Assembly (NCBI GenBank): GCA_905182735.1
Contig: CAJJCT010000036.1
Coordinates: forward strand, 1-38,408
DNA length: 38,408 nucleotides
Direction of reading: 5' to 3'
Source: Candidatus Marivariicella framensis
Lineage (GTDB): Bacteria; Bacteroidota; Bacteroidia; Flavobacteriales; Flavobacteriaceae
Within the stretch, counting starts at the first letter, position 1. The number at the start of each line of letters is the position of its first letter. The position numbers were made by a program, and so were the translations under genes. Under the pieces are notes generated by a model. The model saw only the letters and a program-made list of their open reading frames with translations. It searched no databases and was not told the DNA's origin. Shown piece by piece: positions 24,959 through 34,578 of the stretch.

Positions 24959-24987
24959 CAAATGTAAAAACAAAATTGCTATGGCAA
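24959..24987 (-). promoter_or_regulatory. promoter of the acyl-CoA reductase gene
   Basis: On the minus strand a TTG (24985-24987) and TACATTTG (24959-24966) are separated by 18 bp. The -7 box directly abuts the -7 box of the opposite promoter, so the two cannot be melted independently. Confidence 0.55.
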
Positions 24988-25331
24988 TTATTATTACTGA
25001 TGATTGTATTAATTGTGGGGCGTGTGAGCCTGAATGTCCTAATACTGCTATATATGAAGGGGCTGATGAATGGAGGTATAAGGACGGAACTACTTTAGAA
25101 GGCTCATTTGTTTTGCCAAATGGAACTGCTTCCAATTCTGAAATAGTTCAAGAGCCAATCTCTGATGAATTTTATTATATAGTGCCAGATAAATGCACTG
25201 AATGTAAAGGATTTCATGATGAGCCTCAATGTGCTGCAGTTTGTCCTGTTGATTGTTGTGTTCCAGATAAAGATGTAGTTGAGTCAGATAAAGACCTTCT
25301 GTCAAAACAAAAATTTTTACATCAAGAATAA
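24981..25331 (+). CDS. dicluster 4Fe-4S ferredoxin
   Basis: 116-residue electron carrier starting [20 protein letters not shown] at the ATG at 24981. The first cluster motif is [11 protein letters not shown] and the second is [17 protein letters not shown] followed by CPVDCC. The longer spacing in the second motif is the form seen in bacterial 2[4Fe-4S] ferredoxins of the Allochromatium type. An earlier in-frame ATG at 24948 would precede the deduced transcription start and is rejected. The ychF gene follows 3 bp after the stop. Redox partner unknown; the divergent acyl-CoA reductase is a neighbour, not a proven partner. Confidence 0.93.
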   Translation: MAIIITDDCINCGACEPECPNTAIYEGADEWRYKDGTTLEGSFVLPNGTASNSEIVQEPISDEFYYIVPDKCTECKGFHDEPQCAAVCPVDCCVPDKDVVESDKDLLSKQKFLHQE

Positions 25332-25334
25332 ATT

Positions 25335-26429
25335 ATGAAAGCAGGAATAGTAGGATTACCTAATGTGGGAAAGTCCACACTTTTTAATTGTTTGTCAAAT
25401 GCAAAAGCACAAAGTGCTAATTTTCCATTTTGCACAATAGAGCCCAACATCGGGATAGTTAACGTTCCTGATAAAAGACTGTCTCAACTTTCAGGTATAG
25501 TAAACCCTGAACGAGTTGTTCCTGCAACTGTCGAAATTGTTGATATTGCAGGTTTAGTCAAGGGGGCCAGTAAAGGAGAGGGACTTGGCAATCAGTTTTT
25601 AGGGAATATTCGTGAAACTGATGCTATACTTCATGTTATTCGTTGTTTTGATGATGATAATATAGTCCATGTAGATAATACTGTAGATCCAATAAGAGAT
25701 AAAGAAACAATTGATATTGAGTTACAATTAAAGGACTTAGAGGCGGTCCAAAAGAAGATAGAAAAAATTTCAAGATCAGCCAGAACTGGAAATAAAGAAG
25801 CTCAGAAAGAGCTGAAAGTTATTGAGTTTTTAAAAGAAGGGTTAGAAAAATCATTAAATGTTAGAGGGTTAGATTTTACAGAAGAAGAAAGAAATTTATT
25901 TATTAAACCTTTACAGCTGATTACAGACAAACCTGTTCTTTATGTTTGTAATGTATCTGAGTCTGATGCAGTTTCTGGTAATTCTTATGTAGATAAAGTA
26001 AAGGAATCAATTTCAGATGAAAATGCAGAAATGTTATTCCTTGCTGTATCTACAGAAGCTGATATAAACGAATTAGATTCTTTTGAAGAGCGAGAAATGT
26101 TTTTAGATGATGTCGGTTTAAAAGAGCCAGGAGCATCAAAATTAATTAGATCTACATACAGTCTTTTAAGCTTGCAGACCTATTTCACTGCTGGAGAAAA
26201 AGAAGTCAGAGCATGGACAATTCCAATTGGCGCTTCTGCTTCTCAGGCTGCTGGAGTTATTCATACTGATTTTGAAAAAGGATTTATTCGTGCTGAGGTT
26301 ATTTCGTTTGATGATTTAATAAACTATGGTAGCGAATTGAAAGTTAAAGAGGCAGGTAAAATAAAGGTTGAAGGAAAAGATTATATTCTTAAAGATGGTG
26401 ACGTATTGCATTTTCGTTTTAATGTTTAG
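25335..26429 (+). CDS. ychF: ribosome-binding ATPase YchF
   Basis: Obg-family P-loop NTPase that prefers ATP and binds the 50S/70S ribosome, with roles in translation and stress responses. 364 residues, full length. G1 GLPNVGKS is at 7-14, switch region FPFCTIEPNIGIV at about 31-43, and DIAGLVKGASKGEGLGNQFL follows. The degenerate G4, YVCNVSESD in place of NKxD, is the hallmark of ATP-specific YchF. The C-terminal TGS domain contains RAWTIPIGASASQAAGVIH and ends FRFNV. It follows the ferredoxin gene within 3 bp. Confidence 0.97.
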   Translation: MKAGIVGLPNVGKSTLFNCLSNAKAQSANFPFCTIEPNIGIVNVPDKRLSQLSGIVNPERVVPATVEIVDIAGLVKGASKGEGLGNQFLGNIRETDAILHVIRCFDDDNIVHVDNTVDPIRDKETIDIELQLKDLEAVQKKIEKISRSARTGNKEAQKELKVIEFLKEGLEKSLNVRGLDFTEEERNLFIKPLQLITDKPVLYVCNVSESDAVSGNSYVDKVKESISDENAEMLFLAVSTEADINELDSFEEREMFLDDVGLKEPGASKLIRSTYSLLSLQTYFTAGEKEVRAWTIPIGASASQAAGVIHTDFEKGFIRAEVISFDDLINYGSELKVKEAGKIKVEGKDYILKDGDVLHFRFNV

Positions 26430-26558
26430 CTCTGTTAATTTAATTAATACTAATGTTTTTCTGAATTTTTCAACAAAAAAAGCTCTTTAATTGTTAATAC
26501 TTTTTAGCTATTTGACCAATGAAATTGGTTGTTGAACAATTATCTTTATCATTGATAT

Positions 26559-28409
26559 ATGGATAATAATTCACAATATACAGAAGAAAATATTCGATCT
26601 CTTGACTGGAAAGAGCATATTCGTATGCGTCCTGGTATGTATATTGGTAAGTTGGGTGATGGCTCGTCTCCTGATGATGGAATATATATATTATTAAAAG
26701 AAGTTCTTGATAATAGTATTGATGAGTATGTTATGGGGGCAGGAAAAATTATTGAAATATTAATCGAGGAGAATAAAGTTAAAGTCCGTGACTATGGAAG
26801 AGGTATACCTCTTGGTAAGGTGGTTGACGTTGTAAGTAAAATGAATACTGGAGGAAAATATGACTCAAGAGCCTTTAAAAAATCAGTTGGACTTAATGGC
26901 GTGGGGACTAAAGCTGTAAATGCCTTGTCGTCTCACTTTAAAGTTTCATCTCACAGAGATAATAATATGAAATCAGCCATTTTTGAACAAGGAGAGTTAG
27001 TCGATGATTCAAAGGAGATGCCGAGTAGCAAGAGAAAAGGTACATTGGTTGAGTTTGTTCCAGATTCAGTAATATTTAAACATTATAAATACCGTATTGA
27101 GTATGTTGAAAAAATGCTTAGGAACTATGTTTATCTAAATCCAGGTTTAACAATTACTTTAAATGGCGAAAAGTTTTATTCAGAAAATGGATTAAAAGAT
27201 CTTTTAGAAGACCAGTCAAACGATTCTGATTTATTATACCCAATTATTCATTTAAAAGGTGACGATATTGAAGTAGCTGTTACTCACAGTAAAACTCAAT
27301 ATAGTGAGGAGTACCATTCCTTTGTTAATGGGCAAAACACAACACAAGGAGGGACTCATCAGTCTGCTTTTAGGGAGGCTATAGTTAAAACTATTAGAGA
27401 GTTTTTTGGAAAAAATTATGATGCATCTGATGTTAGGAAGTCAATTATATCAGCAATAAGTATAAAAGTGACGGAGCCTATTTTTGAATCTCAAACTAAA
27501 ACTAAATTAGGTTCAACAGAGATGGGTGGAGAATTTCCTACAGTTAGAAGTTATATAAATGATTTTTTAACCACTCAGCTAGATAACTATCTACATAAAA
27601 ACTCAGATACGGCGGCAGCTTTACAGCGAAAGATTATGCAAGCTGAAAGAGAGCGCAAGGAGTTGTCTGGGATTAGAAAGTTAGCAAGAGAAAGTGCTAA
27701 AAAAGCTAGTTTACATAATAAAAAACTTAGAGACTGTAGGGTTCACCTTGGGGATTTAAAAAAAGATCGTCGTTTAGACTCTACTGTTTTTATTACTGAA
27801 GGTGATTCGGCAAGTGGTTCTATCACAAAATCAAGAGATGTAAACACTCAGGCAGTCTTTAGTCTTAGAGGTAAGCCTCTAAACACATATGGCATGACAA
27901 AGAAGATAGTCTATCAAAATGAGGAGTTTAATCTGCTGCAGGCAGCACTTAATATAGAGGAAAGCATGGAGGATCTTCGTTATAATAATATTGTAATTGC
28001 CACTGATGCTGATGTGGATGGAATGCATATAAGACTTCTTTTAATAACATTTTTCTTGCAATTTTTTCCTGAACTTATAAAGGAAGGACATTTATATATC
28101 CTACAAACGCCTTTATTTAGGGTTAGAAACAAGAAAGAAACGTTTTATTGTTATTCTGAAAAAGAAAAGATTAAAGCTATAAATAAATTAGGCGGTCAAC
28201 CTGAAATAACAAGGTTTAAGGGGTTGGGTGAAATATCTCCAGATGAATTCAAGTTTTTTATAGGTGAAGATATACGTTTAGACCCTGTAATGCTGGACAG
28301 GTCAGTAACTAGTGAAGAGTTGCTCGGATTCTATATGGGTAAAAATACTCAAGAAAGACAAAAATTTATAATTGATAACCTGAAGGTTGAATTAGATACA
28401 GTAGAATGA
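26559..28409 (+). CDS. parE: DNA topoisomerase IV subunit B
   Basis: ATPase subunit of the type IIA topoisomerase that decatenates daughter chromosomes. 616 residues, without the GyrB-type insertion. The GHKL ATPase has [13 protein letters not shown] (46-58), [11 protein letters not shown] (77-87) and [15 protein letters not shown] (109-123). The transducer contains QTKTKLGS (312-319). The Toprim domain has TEGDSASGS (413-421) and [13 protein letters not shown] (482-494), with the metal-binding acidic residues intact. It overlaps parC by 4 bp (ATGA), so subunit synthesis is coupled. The ParE call rests on the parC partner and size. Confidence 0.93.
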   Translation: MDNNSQYTEENIRSLDWKEHIRMRPGMYIGKLGDGSSPDDGIYILLKEVLDNSIDEYVMGAGKIIEILIEENKVKVRDYGRGIPLGKVVDVVSKMNTGGKYDSRAFKKSVGLNGVGTKAVNALSSHFKVSSHRDNNMKSAIFEQGELVDDSKEMPSSKRKGTLVEFVPDSVIFKHYKYRIEYVEKMLRNYVYLNPGLTITLNGEKFYSENGLKDLLEDQSNDSDLLYPIIHLKGDDIEVAVTHSKTQYSEEYHSFVNGQNTTQGGTHQSAFREAIVKTIREFFGKNYDASDVRKSIISAISIKVTEPIFESQTKTKLGSTEMGGEFPTVRSYINDFLTTQLDNYLHKNSDTAAALQRKIMQAERERKELSGIRKLARESAKKASLHNKKLRDCRVHLGDLKKDRRLDSTVFITEGDSASGSITKSRDVNTQAVFSLRGKPLNTYGMTKKIVYQNEEFNLLQAALNIEESMEDLRYNNIVIATDADVDGMHIRLLLITFFLQFFPELIKEGHLYILQTPLFRVRNKKETFYCYSEKEKIKAINKLGGQPEITRFKGLGEISPDEFKFFIGEDIRLDPVMLDRSVTSEELLGFYMGKNTQERQKFIIDNLKVELDTVE

Positions 28410-31000
28410 TTTTAGAAGAGAATAGCTTTTTAGGGTCAAAAGACACTTCAGACACGCTTGTAAAGATAACAGGCATGTACAAGGATTGGTTTCTTGACTA
28501 TGCCTCTTATGTTATTTTGGAAAGAGCAGTTCCGGCAGTTGAAGATGGATTTAAGCCAGTTCAAAGAAGAATTCTTCATTCTATGAAGGATCTTGATGAT
28601 GGTAGGTATAATAAAGTAGCAAATGTTGTTGGTCATACTATGCAATACCATCCTCATGGAGATGCTAGCATATCTGATGCTATGGTTCAGATTGGTCAAA
28701 AAGAACTTTTGATTGATATGCAGGGTAACTGGGGAAATATATTAACTGGTGACAGAGCAGCTGCTTCAAGATATATAGAGGCAAGATTATCAAAATTTGC
28801 TCTGGAGGTAGTTTTTAGTCCCAAAGTAACAGATTGGCAGCTTTCCTACGACGGAAGGAGGAAAGAGCCTGTTAACCTTCCTGTTAAATTCCCAATGCTT
28901 CTCACGCAGGGTGCTGAAGGTATTGCAGTAGGTTTATCAACAAAAATTTTACCTCATAATTTCAATGAACTAATTAAGGCTTCAATTGGTTACTTAAAAG
29001 GAAAGTCTTTTAAAGTTTATCCTGATTTTCAAACAGGAGGCTCGATTGATGTTGAAAATTATAATGATGGTTTGCGTGGAGGTAAAATACGTGTTCGTGC
29101 ATCTATTACTCAGCGTGATAAAAACACTTTAATAATTGATCAAATTCCTTTCTCAACCAACACTTCATCATTGATTGATAATATACTGAAAGCCAACGAT
29201 AAAGGAAAAATTAAAATTAAAAAAATTGAAGATAATACTGCTGAAAATGTTGAAATATTAATATATCTTCCTCCAGGTATTTCTCCTGACAAAACAATCG
29301 ATGCGCTATACGCTTTTACAGATTGTGAATCTTCAATTTCTCCACTAAGCTGTGTTATTATTGATAATAAACCCTGTTTTATTGGAATTTCTGAAATATT
29401 GAGAATTTCAACTGATAATACTGTTGAATTACTCAAAAAAGAGCTTGAATTTCAACTTGGAGAACTGGAGAACCAATGGCACTTTGCGTCACTAGAAAGA
29501 ATTTTTATAGAAAATAGAATTTATCGTGATATTGAAGAGGTTGAGACTTGGGAAGCTGTAATTAGTGCTATAGGTAAAGGATTACAACCATATACGGGTA
29601 TTTTAAAAAGGCCAGTGATTGAAGAAGATATAGTTAGGTTAACTGAAATTAGAATTAAAAGAATATCTAAGTTTGATATAGATAAAGCACAACAGAAAAT
29701 TGGTGCTTTAGAGGGAGATATAAGCGAAGTAAAGAATAATTTAAATCACCTGATTGATTATGCTATTCGATATTTTGATCATCTTTTAAAGACTTATGGA
29801 AAGGACAAACAAAGAAAAACACAAATTACCACTTTTGATGATGTAGATGCTAAAAAGGTTGTTGTTAGGAACCAAAAATTATATGTAAACAAAGAAGAAG
29901 GTTTCATTGGCACAGGTCTTAAAAAAGACGAGTTTATCTGTGAATGTTCTGATATTGATGATATCATTGTTTTTACTGCTTCTGGACTAATGCAGGTTGT
30001 AAAGGTAGATAACAAAGTTTTTGTTGAAAAAAATATTATTCATATTGCTATTTTTAAGCGAAAAGACTCAAGGACTATCTATAATATGATATATCGAGAT
30101 GGAAAAAATGGAACCTATTTTGTTAAAAGATTTCCAGTTAGTGGAGTCACAAGAGATAAGTCCTATGATTTGACACAAGGAAAATCAAACTCTGAAATTC
30201 AGTATTTTTCTGCTAATCCAAATGGTGAAGCAGAGATAGTATCAATAAATCTTAGAAATACTGGAAGTATAAAAAAATTGAAATGGGATTTAGATTTTGC
30301 TGATTATTTGATTAAAGGAAGAAATTCAAAAGGAAATATTGTAACCAAGTATACCATTCGCAAAAATGGCATTGAGCTTAAAGAAAAAGGAAAGTCTACG
30401 CTAAAACCGAGAGATATATGGATAGACACTACAGTTCAGAGATTAAACACTGATGGCAGAGGGAAACTTTTGGGAGCATTCAAAGGTGGAGATAAATTAC
30501 TTGAGATTACGGGAAATGCGACTGTGAAAGTTATGACTCCGGAGATGACTCTTCATTTTGATAAAGAACAGTTAATTCTTGAGAAGTGGGTTCCTGGAAA
30601 GCCAATTACTGCAGTTTATTATGATCCTGACAAAAAGAAATCATTTTTAAAGAGGTTTTTAATTGAAAATGAGAATAAAGAAGATCTTTTCATCAAAGAA
30701 AAAACAGAACTTTTATATATCACAACTGAGGGAAGACCTGTTTTAGAAATTCACTTTTCTAAGCAGAAAAGGGGAGAAGAGGTACCCAAATCAATTCTTG
30801 TAAATGCAGAGGAGTTTATAAGTATAAAAGGAATAAAAGCTATTGGAAATCAACTGACAGATAAAAAAATAAAAACAATAATCCTAAAAGAAAGTCTTCC
30901 TTTTTCAATAGAAGAAACTAATATTGAAGTTGAAGAAATTGAAGTAAATGAAGAAATTCATTTGAGTAATGATGATTCTCAAATCACACTTAATCTATGA
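28406..31000 (+). CDS. parC: DNA topoisomerase IV subunit A
   Basis: DNA-cleaving subunit paired with ParE. 864 residues. The winged-helix region has [14 protein letters not shown] (47-60), the quinolone-determining segment [12 protein letters not shown] (82-93), and the catalytic tyrosine 123 in [11 protein letters not shown]. Coiled-coil arms lie around residues 400-460. The C-terminal third (about 480-830) looks like the beta-pinwheel DNA-wrapping domain, and the tail is acidic. It overlaps the upstream parE and the downstream lipoprotein gene by 4 bp each. Confidence 0.94.
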   Translation: MILEENSFLGSKDTSDTLVKITGMYKDWFLDYASYVILERAVPAVEDGFKPVQRRILHSMKDLDDGRYNKVANVVGHTMQYHPHGDASISDAMVQIGQKELLIDMQGNWGNILTGDRAAASRYIEARLSKFALEVVFSPKVTDWQLSYDGRRKEPVNLPVKFPMLLTQGAEGIAVGLSTKILPHNFNELIKASIGYLKGKSFKVYPDFQTGGSIDVENYNDGLRGGKIRVRASITQRDKNTLIIDQIPFSTNTSSLIDNILKANDKGKIKIKKIEDNTAENVEILIYLPPGISPDKTIDALYAFTDCESSISPLSCVIIDNKPCFIGISEILRISTDNTVELLKKELEFQLGELENQWHFASLERIFIENRIYRDIEEVETWEAVISAIGKGLQPYTGILKRPVIEEDIVRLTEIRIKRISKFDIDKAQQKIGALEGDISEVKNNLNHLIDYAIRYFDHLLKTYGKDKQRKTQITTFDDVDAKKVVVRNQKLYVNKEEGFIGTGLKKDEFICECSDIDDIIVFTASGLMQVVKVDNKVFVEKNIIHIAIFKRKDSRTIYNMIYRDGKNGTYFVKRFPVSGVTRDKSYDLTQGKSNSEIQYFSANPNGEAEIVSINLRNTGSIKKLKWDLDFADYLIKGRNSKGNIVTKYTIRKNGIELKEKGKSTLKPRDIWIDTTVQRLNTDGRGKLLGAFKGGDKLLEITGNATVKVMTPEMTLHFDKEQLILEKWVPGKPITAVYYDPDKKKSFLKRFLIENENKEDLFIKEKTELLYITTEGRPVLEIHFSKQKRGEEVPKSILVNAEEFISIKGIKAIGNQLTDKKIKTIILKESLPFSIEETNIEVEEIEVNEEIHLSNDDSQITLNL

Positions 31001-31407
31001 AAATTTTAAAACTCTGCTCATTTATTTTTACATTTTTAATCCTTTTTTCATGTAAAGAAGAGGAGGATGCATCTGTTTGTAGTGAATCATACCCATACAG
31101 GGCCAAGCTTGCCATAAAAGGTATCTGTTTTAATTATGTGATCGAATTAATAGACGTGGGTTCTAATTCTAATTTAGTTGAAGCTGAATGGACTGATGAG
31201 ACCACAGGGATAGTTTACAATAATGTTTCTAGACTTTCTAATTACTGTGATTTTCCTACAGAAATTCAGGAGGGAGATGAATTTTATTTTGCATTTAGTT
31301 CGGATTCAAATGATGCACAATGTATTGTTTGTGAAGCATTTAGGCCAACTCCTGCCAAATCTATAAATATTGATGTTTGTGAGTCTCCTCCACTAGGCGT
31401 TTACTAA
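30997..31407 (+). CDS. small lipoprotein of unknown function
   Basis: 136 residues with a lipoprotein signal (FIFTFLILFSC, lipobox Cys19) followed by the acidic KEEEDAS, so probably a membrane-anchored periplasmic or surface lipoprotein. Six further cysteines in the mature part (for example VCSESYPYRAKLAIKGICF and QCIVCEAF) suggest disulfides. It overlaps parC through ATGA and is translationally coupled to it. No known domain recognised. Confidence 0.75.
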   Translation: MKILKLCSFIFTFLILFSCKEEEDASVCSESYPYRAKLAIKGICFNYVIELIDVGSNSNLVEAEWTDETTGIVYNNVSRLSNYCDFPTEIQEGDEFYFAFSSDSNDAQCIVCEAFRPTPAKSINIDVCESPPLGVY

Positions 31408-31517
31408 CCTATCCATCTTTCTGTTCTCAATAAAAAATCAATATATTAATAATGAAGTAGTTATAAATTCACTACATTTATTTGCAACAAATATAGGCCA
31501 CCATAAATCACATACAA

Positions 31518-31664
31518 ATGATAAGTGAATATTTATTTGACAATGACTTTCCTGAGCATGCCAAATCCATTTATTGTAATGGGAGAACATATACTCGTGA
31601 AGAATTTTTAAGAGAAAAGGAGAGGTTTATGAAAAGAAAAGCTAAAAGAAGAGTTGGTGTATAA
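31518..31664 (+). CDS. 48-residue ORF, intact copy
   Basis: ATG to TAA, encoding a 48-residue peptide. It begins MISEYLFDNDFPEHAKS (acidic and aromatic), continues with IYCNGRTYTREEF, and ends in a strongly basic helix (KERFMKRKAKRRV). No homologue recognised. A related but disrupted copy lies about 320 bp downstream, so the sequence is a repeated unit, and this copy has kept an open frame. It could be a genuine small protein, perhaps nucleic-acid binding given its basic tail, or a chance ORF inside a repeat. Confidence 0.4.
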   Translation: MISEYLFDNDFPEHAKSIYCNGRTYTREEFLREKERFMKRKAKRRVGV

Positions 31665-31722
31665 ACTTTAATATGTTTGCAGGCATTCGTCTGATTATTT
31701 TTAAGAGTATAATACCTTTAAC

Positions 31723-31797
31723 ATAGTGAATACAGAACTACGTCACTACTACTACATTGATAGCATAGTAGTAGTGACGTAGTTCTGTATTCACTAT
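31723..31797. repeat. perfect 32-bp inverted repeat with 11-nt loop
   Basis: Positions 31723-31754 are an exact reverse complement of 31766-31797; the loop is 31755-31765. The arms contain the GTAGTAGTGACGTAG series. The hairpin is not followed by a T tract in either direction, so it is not a standard intrinsic terminator. The right arm is part of a sequence duplicated from 31444-31475, while the left arm is its inverted copy and has no counterpart upstream of copy 1. Confidence 0.9.
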
Positions 31798-31891
31798 ATT
31801 TGATTGCAATTAAAAACTTAAATATAAATAATTAGGAGAAAATTTATTTAAAAAAACATTTGCCTGAGCATGCAAATCCATAAATTATAAT
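31766..31891. repeat. diverged tandem copy of the 31444-31570 region
   Basis: 31766-31809 matches 31444-31487 at 34 of 44 positions by my count, with a constant offset of 322. After an 11-bp shift, 31832-31891 matches the start of the small ORF, including identical CCTGAGCATG (31551-31560 and 31863-31872). This indicates an old tandem duplication, with upstream region and coding part both included. Confidence 0.7.
31832..31891 (+). pseudogene. decayed copy of the 48-residue ORF
   Basis: Aligned to the intact copy, the start codon is lost. An extra G before CCTGAGC and a missing C after GCATG shift the frame through a TGA and back, and the basic C-terminal half is absent. It lies 34 bp upstream of the TPR/LuxR gene start, so the duplication reaches nearly to that gene. 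Confidence 0.55.
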
Positions 31892-31925
31892 CCAATAAAC
31901 TTTCAGTCTAATAAAAAATTAAAAT

Positions 31926-33647
31926 TTGTTTTTTTCACTAGTTCTCTTTTTGAATATTTTTTTTGGTGCAAACCAATTCACCTCTAATGACCAAAAGTCA
32001 TTAAATGATTCTATTAGAAAGTATAAAGATCTTGATCTCCAGATTGCTCTTGAGTTTGGTTTTGAGGCACTCAAAATAAGTGACTTAAGTGATCCCACAA
32101 TAGAGCTAGTATCGACCTATAGTTTAATAGGTGAAGTTCTGTCTTCTCAAGGACTATATGCAGATGCGCTCAACTATTACTCTGAGTCTTTAAGGGCGTT
32201 TAACTTAGTTCCGTTATCTCAAAGAATAGAAAAAAAGATAAATTCTCCCTCATGGGTGCTTGTTAATATTGGAAATATTTATTTTGCCGCTGGTGATTAT
32301 AAAAGAGCAAAAGACAAATATTTAGAAGCACAAGAAAACTTTTTATTGTACTCAAATGAACAAGCTAAAAATAATGGTCTAAATGTTGTTTACAGAAATT
32401 TAGGAATGATTTCTCAAAAAGAAAATGATTTTAAATCTGCTGAAGAGTTTTATTTAAAATCCTTGGACAGTAGAGTCGAAATAAATGATTTGGCAGGAAT
32501 AATTTATACATACGCAGATTTAATAGCTTTAAACTTGTTTAGTTTGGATAAAATCTTTGTGGCAAATGAATATTTTGACAAAGCAAAAAAACTACATGAA
32601 TCTGAAATAAATAGTCAGAAATTATTTGAAAGATCAGAGCTACAGAGAAATCTTGGATATATATATTTAGTTTATGGTCAATATTTTAAGAATATAAAAA
32701 AAGAATATAAAACTGCCATTGATTATTTCAATAAATCAAAAGAAATTCTGATTAACTTTCCTTTAGAAGTTCCTTTGCTTAATTCTGATATTTCAAAATG
32801 TTACATCAGACTAAACGACCACACTAATGCTGAAAAAATGGCTCTAGAAAGCCTTAAAGGTGCTAGCCTGAGCAGAGATATAAAGAAAAGTAATTATGAA
32901 ATCCTTGAAAGTATTTATCATCAACAAAATAATACTAATAAATTAATTAGAGTAAAAGATTCATTGATTAAACTCAATAGTTTTTCTAGTTTTTCCAACA
33001 TCAAGGATTTATTTAATAATCTTGAGACTCAGATATTGTTGTCTAAAAAACAAAGCGAACTAAACCAAAATAAGATTAGGTACAATACATATTTATTCAT
33101 ACTAATTATTGGGCTTGTAATTCTATTTTTTTCACTTATAACCATAAAAGTGAATTTTAATTATCAAAAAGAAAGAAATATTAGACTTGAAGTAGAAAAG
33201 AATGTGTCAAAAACTAAACTAGAGAAAAAACAATTAGAGTTAGTTAGTAAAACAAATTTCATTGCTCAAAGAAACAATTATCTAGACATTTTAAAGCACA
33301 GTGTTTTAAAACAAAAAGGTAAAAATAAAGATTCTGAAAAAGTGTCTTTTGAAATTGAAAGAGAAATTGATAGAATCATTGGATCTGAAAAAATATTTGA
33401 AAACTTTGAGAGTCAATTTACAGAGGTATATCCTGAGTTCTTTAAAGTTTTAGTATTGAAATATGGAAAACTCTCACAAACTGATCTTCGTCTGTGTGCT
33501 TACATTAAAATGAATCAAAGCACTAATGAAATTTCTCAAATAACAGGAGTGTCAATAAGAACAGTTGAAACTCAAAGGTATCGATTAGGAAAAAAAATAA
33601 AACTTTTAGATTCTGAAAGTCTTAACTCAGTTATAATTTCTATTTAA
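31926..33647 (+). CDS. TPR sensor protein with transmembrane helix and C-terminal LuxR-type HTH
   Basis: 573 residues from a TTG directly after an in-frame stop; no ATG is available, and the N-terminus (FFSLVLFLNIFFGA) is a short signal-like helix without the usual basic residues. TPR repeats fill about 60-350 (for example LVNIGNIYFAAGDYKRAKDK, 112-131). A transmembrane helix lies at 388-408, followed by a coiled coil (about 410-465) and an HTH at about 515-573 with LSQTDLRLCAYIKMNQSTNE and GVSIRTVETQRYRLGKKI. The TPRs should be periplasmic and the HTH cytoplasmic, making a one-component membrane-bound transcription factor. It is followed 2 bp later by the PorP/SprF gene and probably regulates this operon. 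Confidence 0.8.
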   Translation: MFFSLVLFLNIFFGANQFTSNDQKSLNDSIRKYKDLDLQIALEFGFEALKISDLSDPTIELVSTYSLIGEVLSSQGLYADALNYYSESLRAFNLVPLSQRIEKKINSPSWVLVNIGNIYFAAGDYKRAKDKYLEAQENFLLYSNEQAKNNGLNVVYRNLGMISQKENDFKSAEEFYLKSLDSRVEINDLAGIIYTYADLIALNLFSLDKIFVANEYFDKAKKLHESEINSQKLFERSELQRNLGYIYLVYGQYFKNIKKEYKTAIDYFNKSKEILINFPLEVPLLNSDISKCYIRLNDHTNAEKMALESLKGASLSRDIKKSNYEILESIYHQQNNTNKLIRVKDSLIKLNSFSSFSNIKDLFNNLETQILLSKKQSELNQNKIRYNTYLFILIIGLVILFFSLITIKVNFNYQKERNIRLEVEKNVSKTKLEKKQLELVSKTNFIAQRNNYLDILKHSVLKQKGKNKDSEKVSFEIEREIDRIIGSEKIFENFESQFTEVYPEFFKVLVLKYGKLSQTDLRLCAYIKMNQSTNEISQITGVSIRTVETQRYRLGKKIKLLDSESLNSVIISI

Positions 33648-33649
33648 TA

Positions 33650-34567
33650 ATGAAAAACTTATTCTTAATATTCTTCGGAATACTAATTAGTCTTGAAGTA
33701 TGTTCACAACAAGACCCTCAATACACTCAATACATGTATAATACCATGAGTGTAAACTCTGCTTATACGGGTCAAAGAAATGTATTGAGTATCACGGGTT
33801 TATATCGCACACAATGGGTAGGTATTGATGGTGCTCCAAAGACACTAACATTTGGAATTCATTCTCCTTTAAAAAACGAAAATCTTGGCATAGGGTTAAG
33901 TATTGTAAGCGATCAATTAGGACCAATAAGAGAGGACTACATAGATCTAAATTTCTCTTATACAATAAGATTAAATGAATTAACGGAGCTATCATTTGGG
34001 CTTAAAGGAGGCTTACATAATTTAAGTTCAGATTGGACCAGGGGAGTTATTTTTCAAAATACTGATCTAGCTTTTAATGAAAATATAAGTTTGTTTTCTC
34101 CAACAATAGGTGTCGGATTATATTTACACTCCACTAGGGGTTATTTAGGACTATCCTTACCAAATATTTTAACAACGAAGCATTATGATGATTACAAAGG
34201 TTCTTTATCTTCAGAAAGTTTACATTTTTTTCTAATAGGAGGGTATGTATTTAATATTGATAATAGTATAAAGTTAAAACCAGCTTTTATGGTGAAAGCT
34301 GTTTCTGGCTCCCCCATTATAGCAGACCTTTCAATGAATACAATGTTTAATAACAGGTTTGTATTAGGCTTAGCATACAGGTGGGATGATTCTATTAGTG
34401 GGTTGGCTGGTTTACAGGTAAGTGACACTTTATTTGTTGGTTATGCCTATGATTACAACAATTCTATAGGTAATAAATATACGGGAGGGACTCATGAAAT
34501 TATGTTGAGGTTTGAATTACAAGAAATAACTGAAAGATTAAAAATATTATCACCAAGATTCTTTTAA
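33650..34567 (+). CDS. PorP/SprF family type IX secretion outer-membrane protein
   Basis: 305 residues with signal peptide (NLFLIFFGILISLEVCSQ) and the family start QQDPQYTQYMYNTMSVNSAY, then TGQRNVLSITGLYRTQWVG. The remainder is an outer-membrane beta barrel of alternating strands (for example GIGLSIVSDQLGPIREDYID and GLAYRWDDSISGLAGLQ). SprF in Flavobacterium johnsoniae is needed for secretion of the adhesin SprB through the type IX system, and homologues are encoded beside the adhesin they serve. Here a large repeat protein gene lies two genes downstream. It is in one operon with the TPR regulator and OmpA. Confidence 0.93.
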   Translation: MKNLFLIFFGILISLEVCSQQDPQYTQYMYNTMSVNSAYTGQRNVLSITGLYRTQWVGIDGAPKTLTFGIHSPLKNENLGIGLSIVSDQLGPIREDYIDLNFSYTIRLNELTELSFGLKGGLHNLSSDWTRGVIFQNTDLAFNENISLFSPTIGVGLYLHSTRGYLGLSLPNILTTKHYDDYKGSLSSESLHFFLIGGYVFNIDNSIKLKPAFMVKAVSGSPIIADLSMNTMFNNRFVLGLAYRWDDSISGLAGLQVSDTLFVGYAYDYNNSIGNKYTGGTHEIMLRFELQEITERLKILSPRFF

Positions 34568-34578
34568 AAGCTATAACA

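Larger units (their letters stand above)
31408..31925. other. 518-bp intergenic region with duplication and long hairpin
   Basis: Between the lipoprotein and the TPR regulator. It holds a 48-codon ORF (31518-31664), a perfect 32-bp inverted repeat (31723-31797) and a degraded second copy of the ORF and its upstream sequence (31766-31891). No tRNA or rRNA was seen. This is the largest non-housekeeping gap in the window and separates the parE-parC unit from the surface-adhesin operon. Confidence 0.7.

Noticed and set aside
24948-24980. Upstream ATG giving the ferredoxin 11 extra residues
   Set aside because: It directly abuts the -7 box (24951-24958) and would lie upstream of the predicted transcription start; MAIIITDDC is the normal ferredoxin beginning.
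26515-26529. Short hairpin ACCAAT-GAA-ATTGGT upstream of parE as a terminator for ychF
   Set aside because: Only 6 bp of stem and no following T run; it may be chance in AT-rich DNA.
29140-29436. 98-codon minus-strand ORF inside parC
   Set aside because: Antisense shadow with no recognisable domain; parC frame is intact and conserved.
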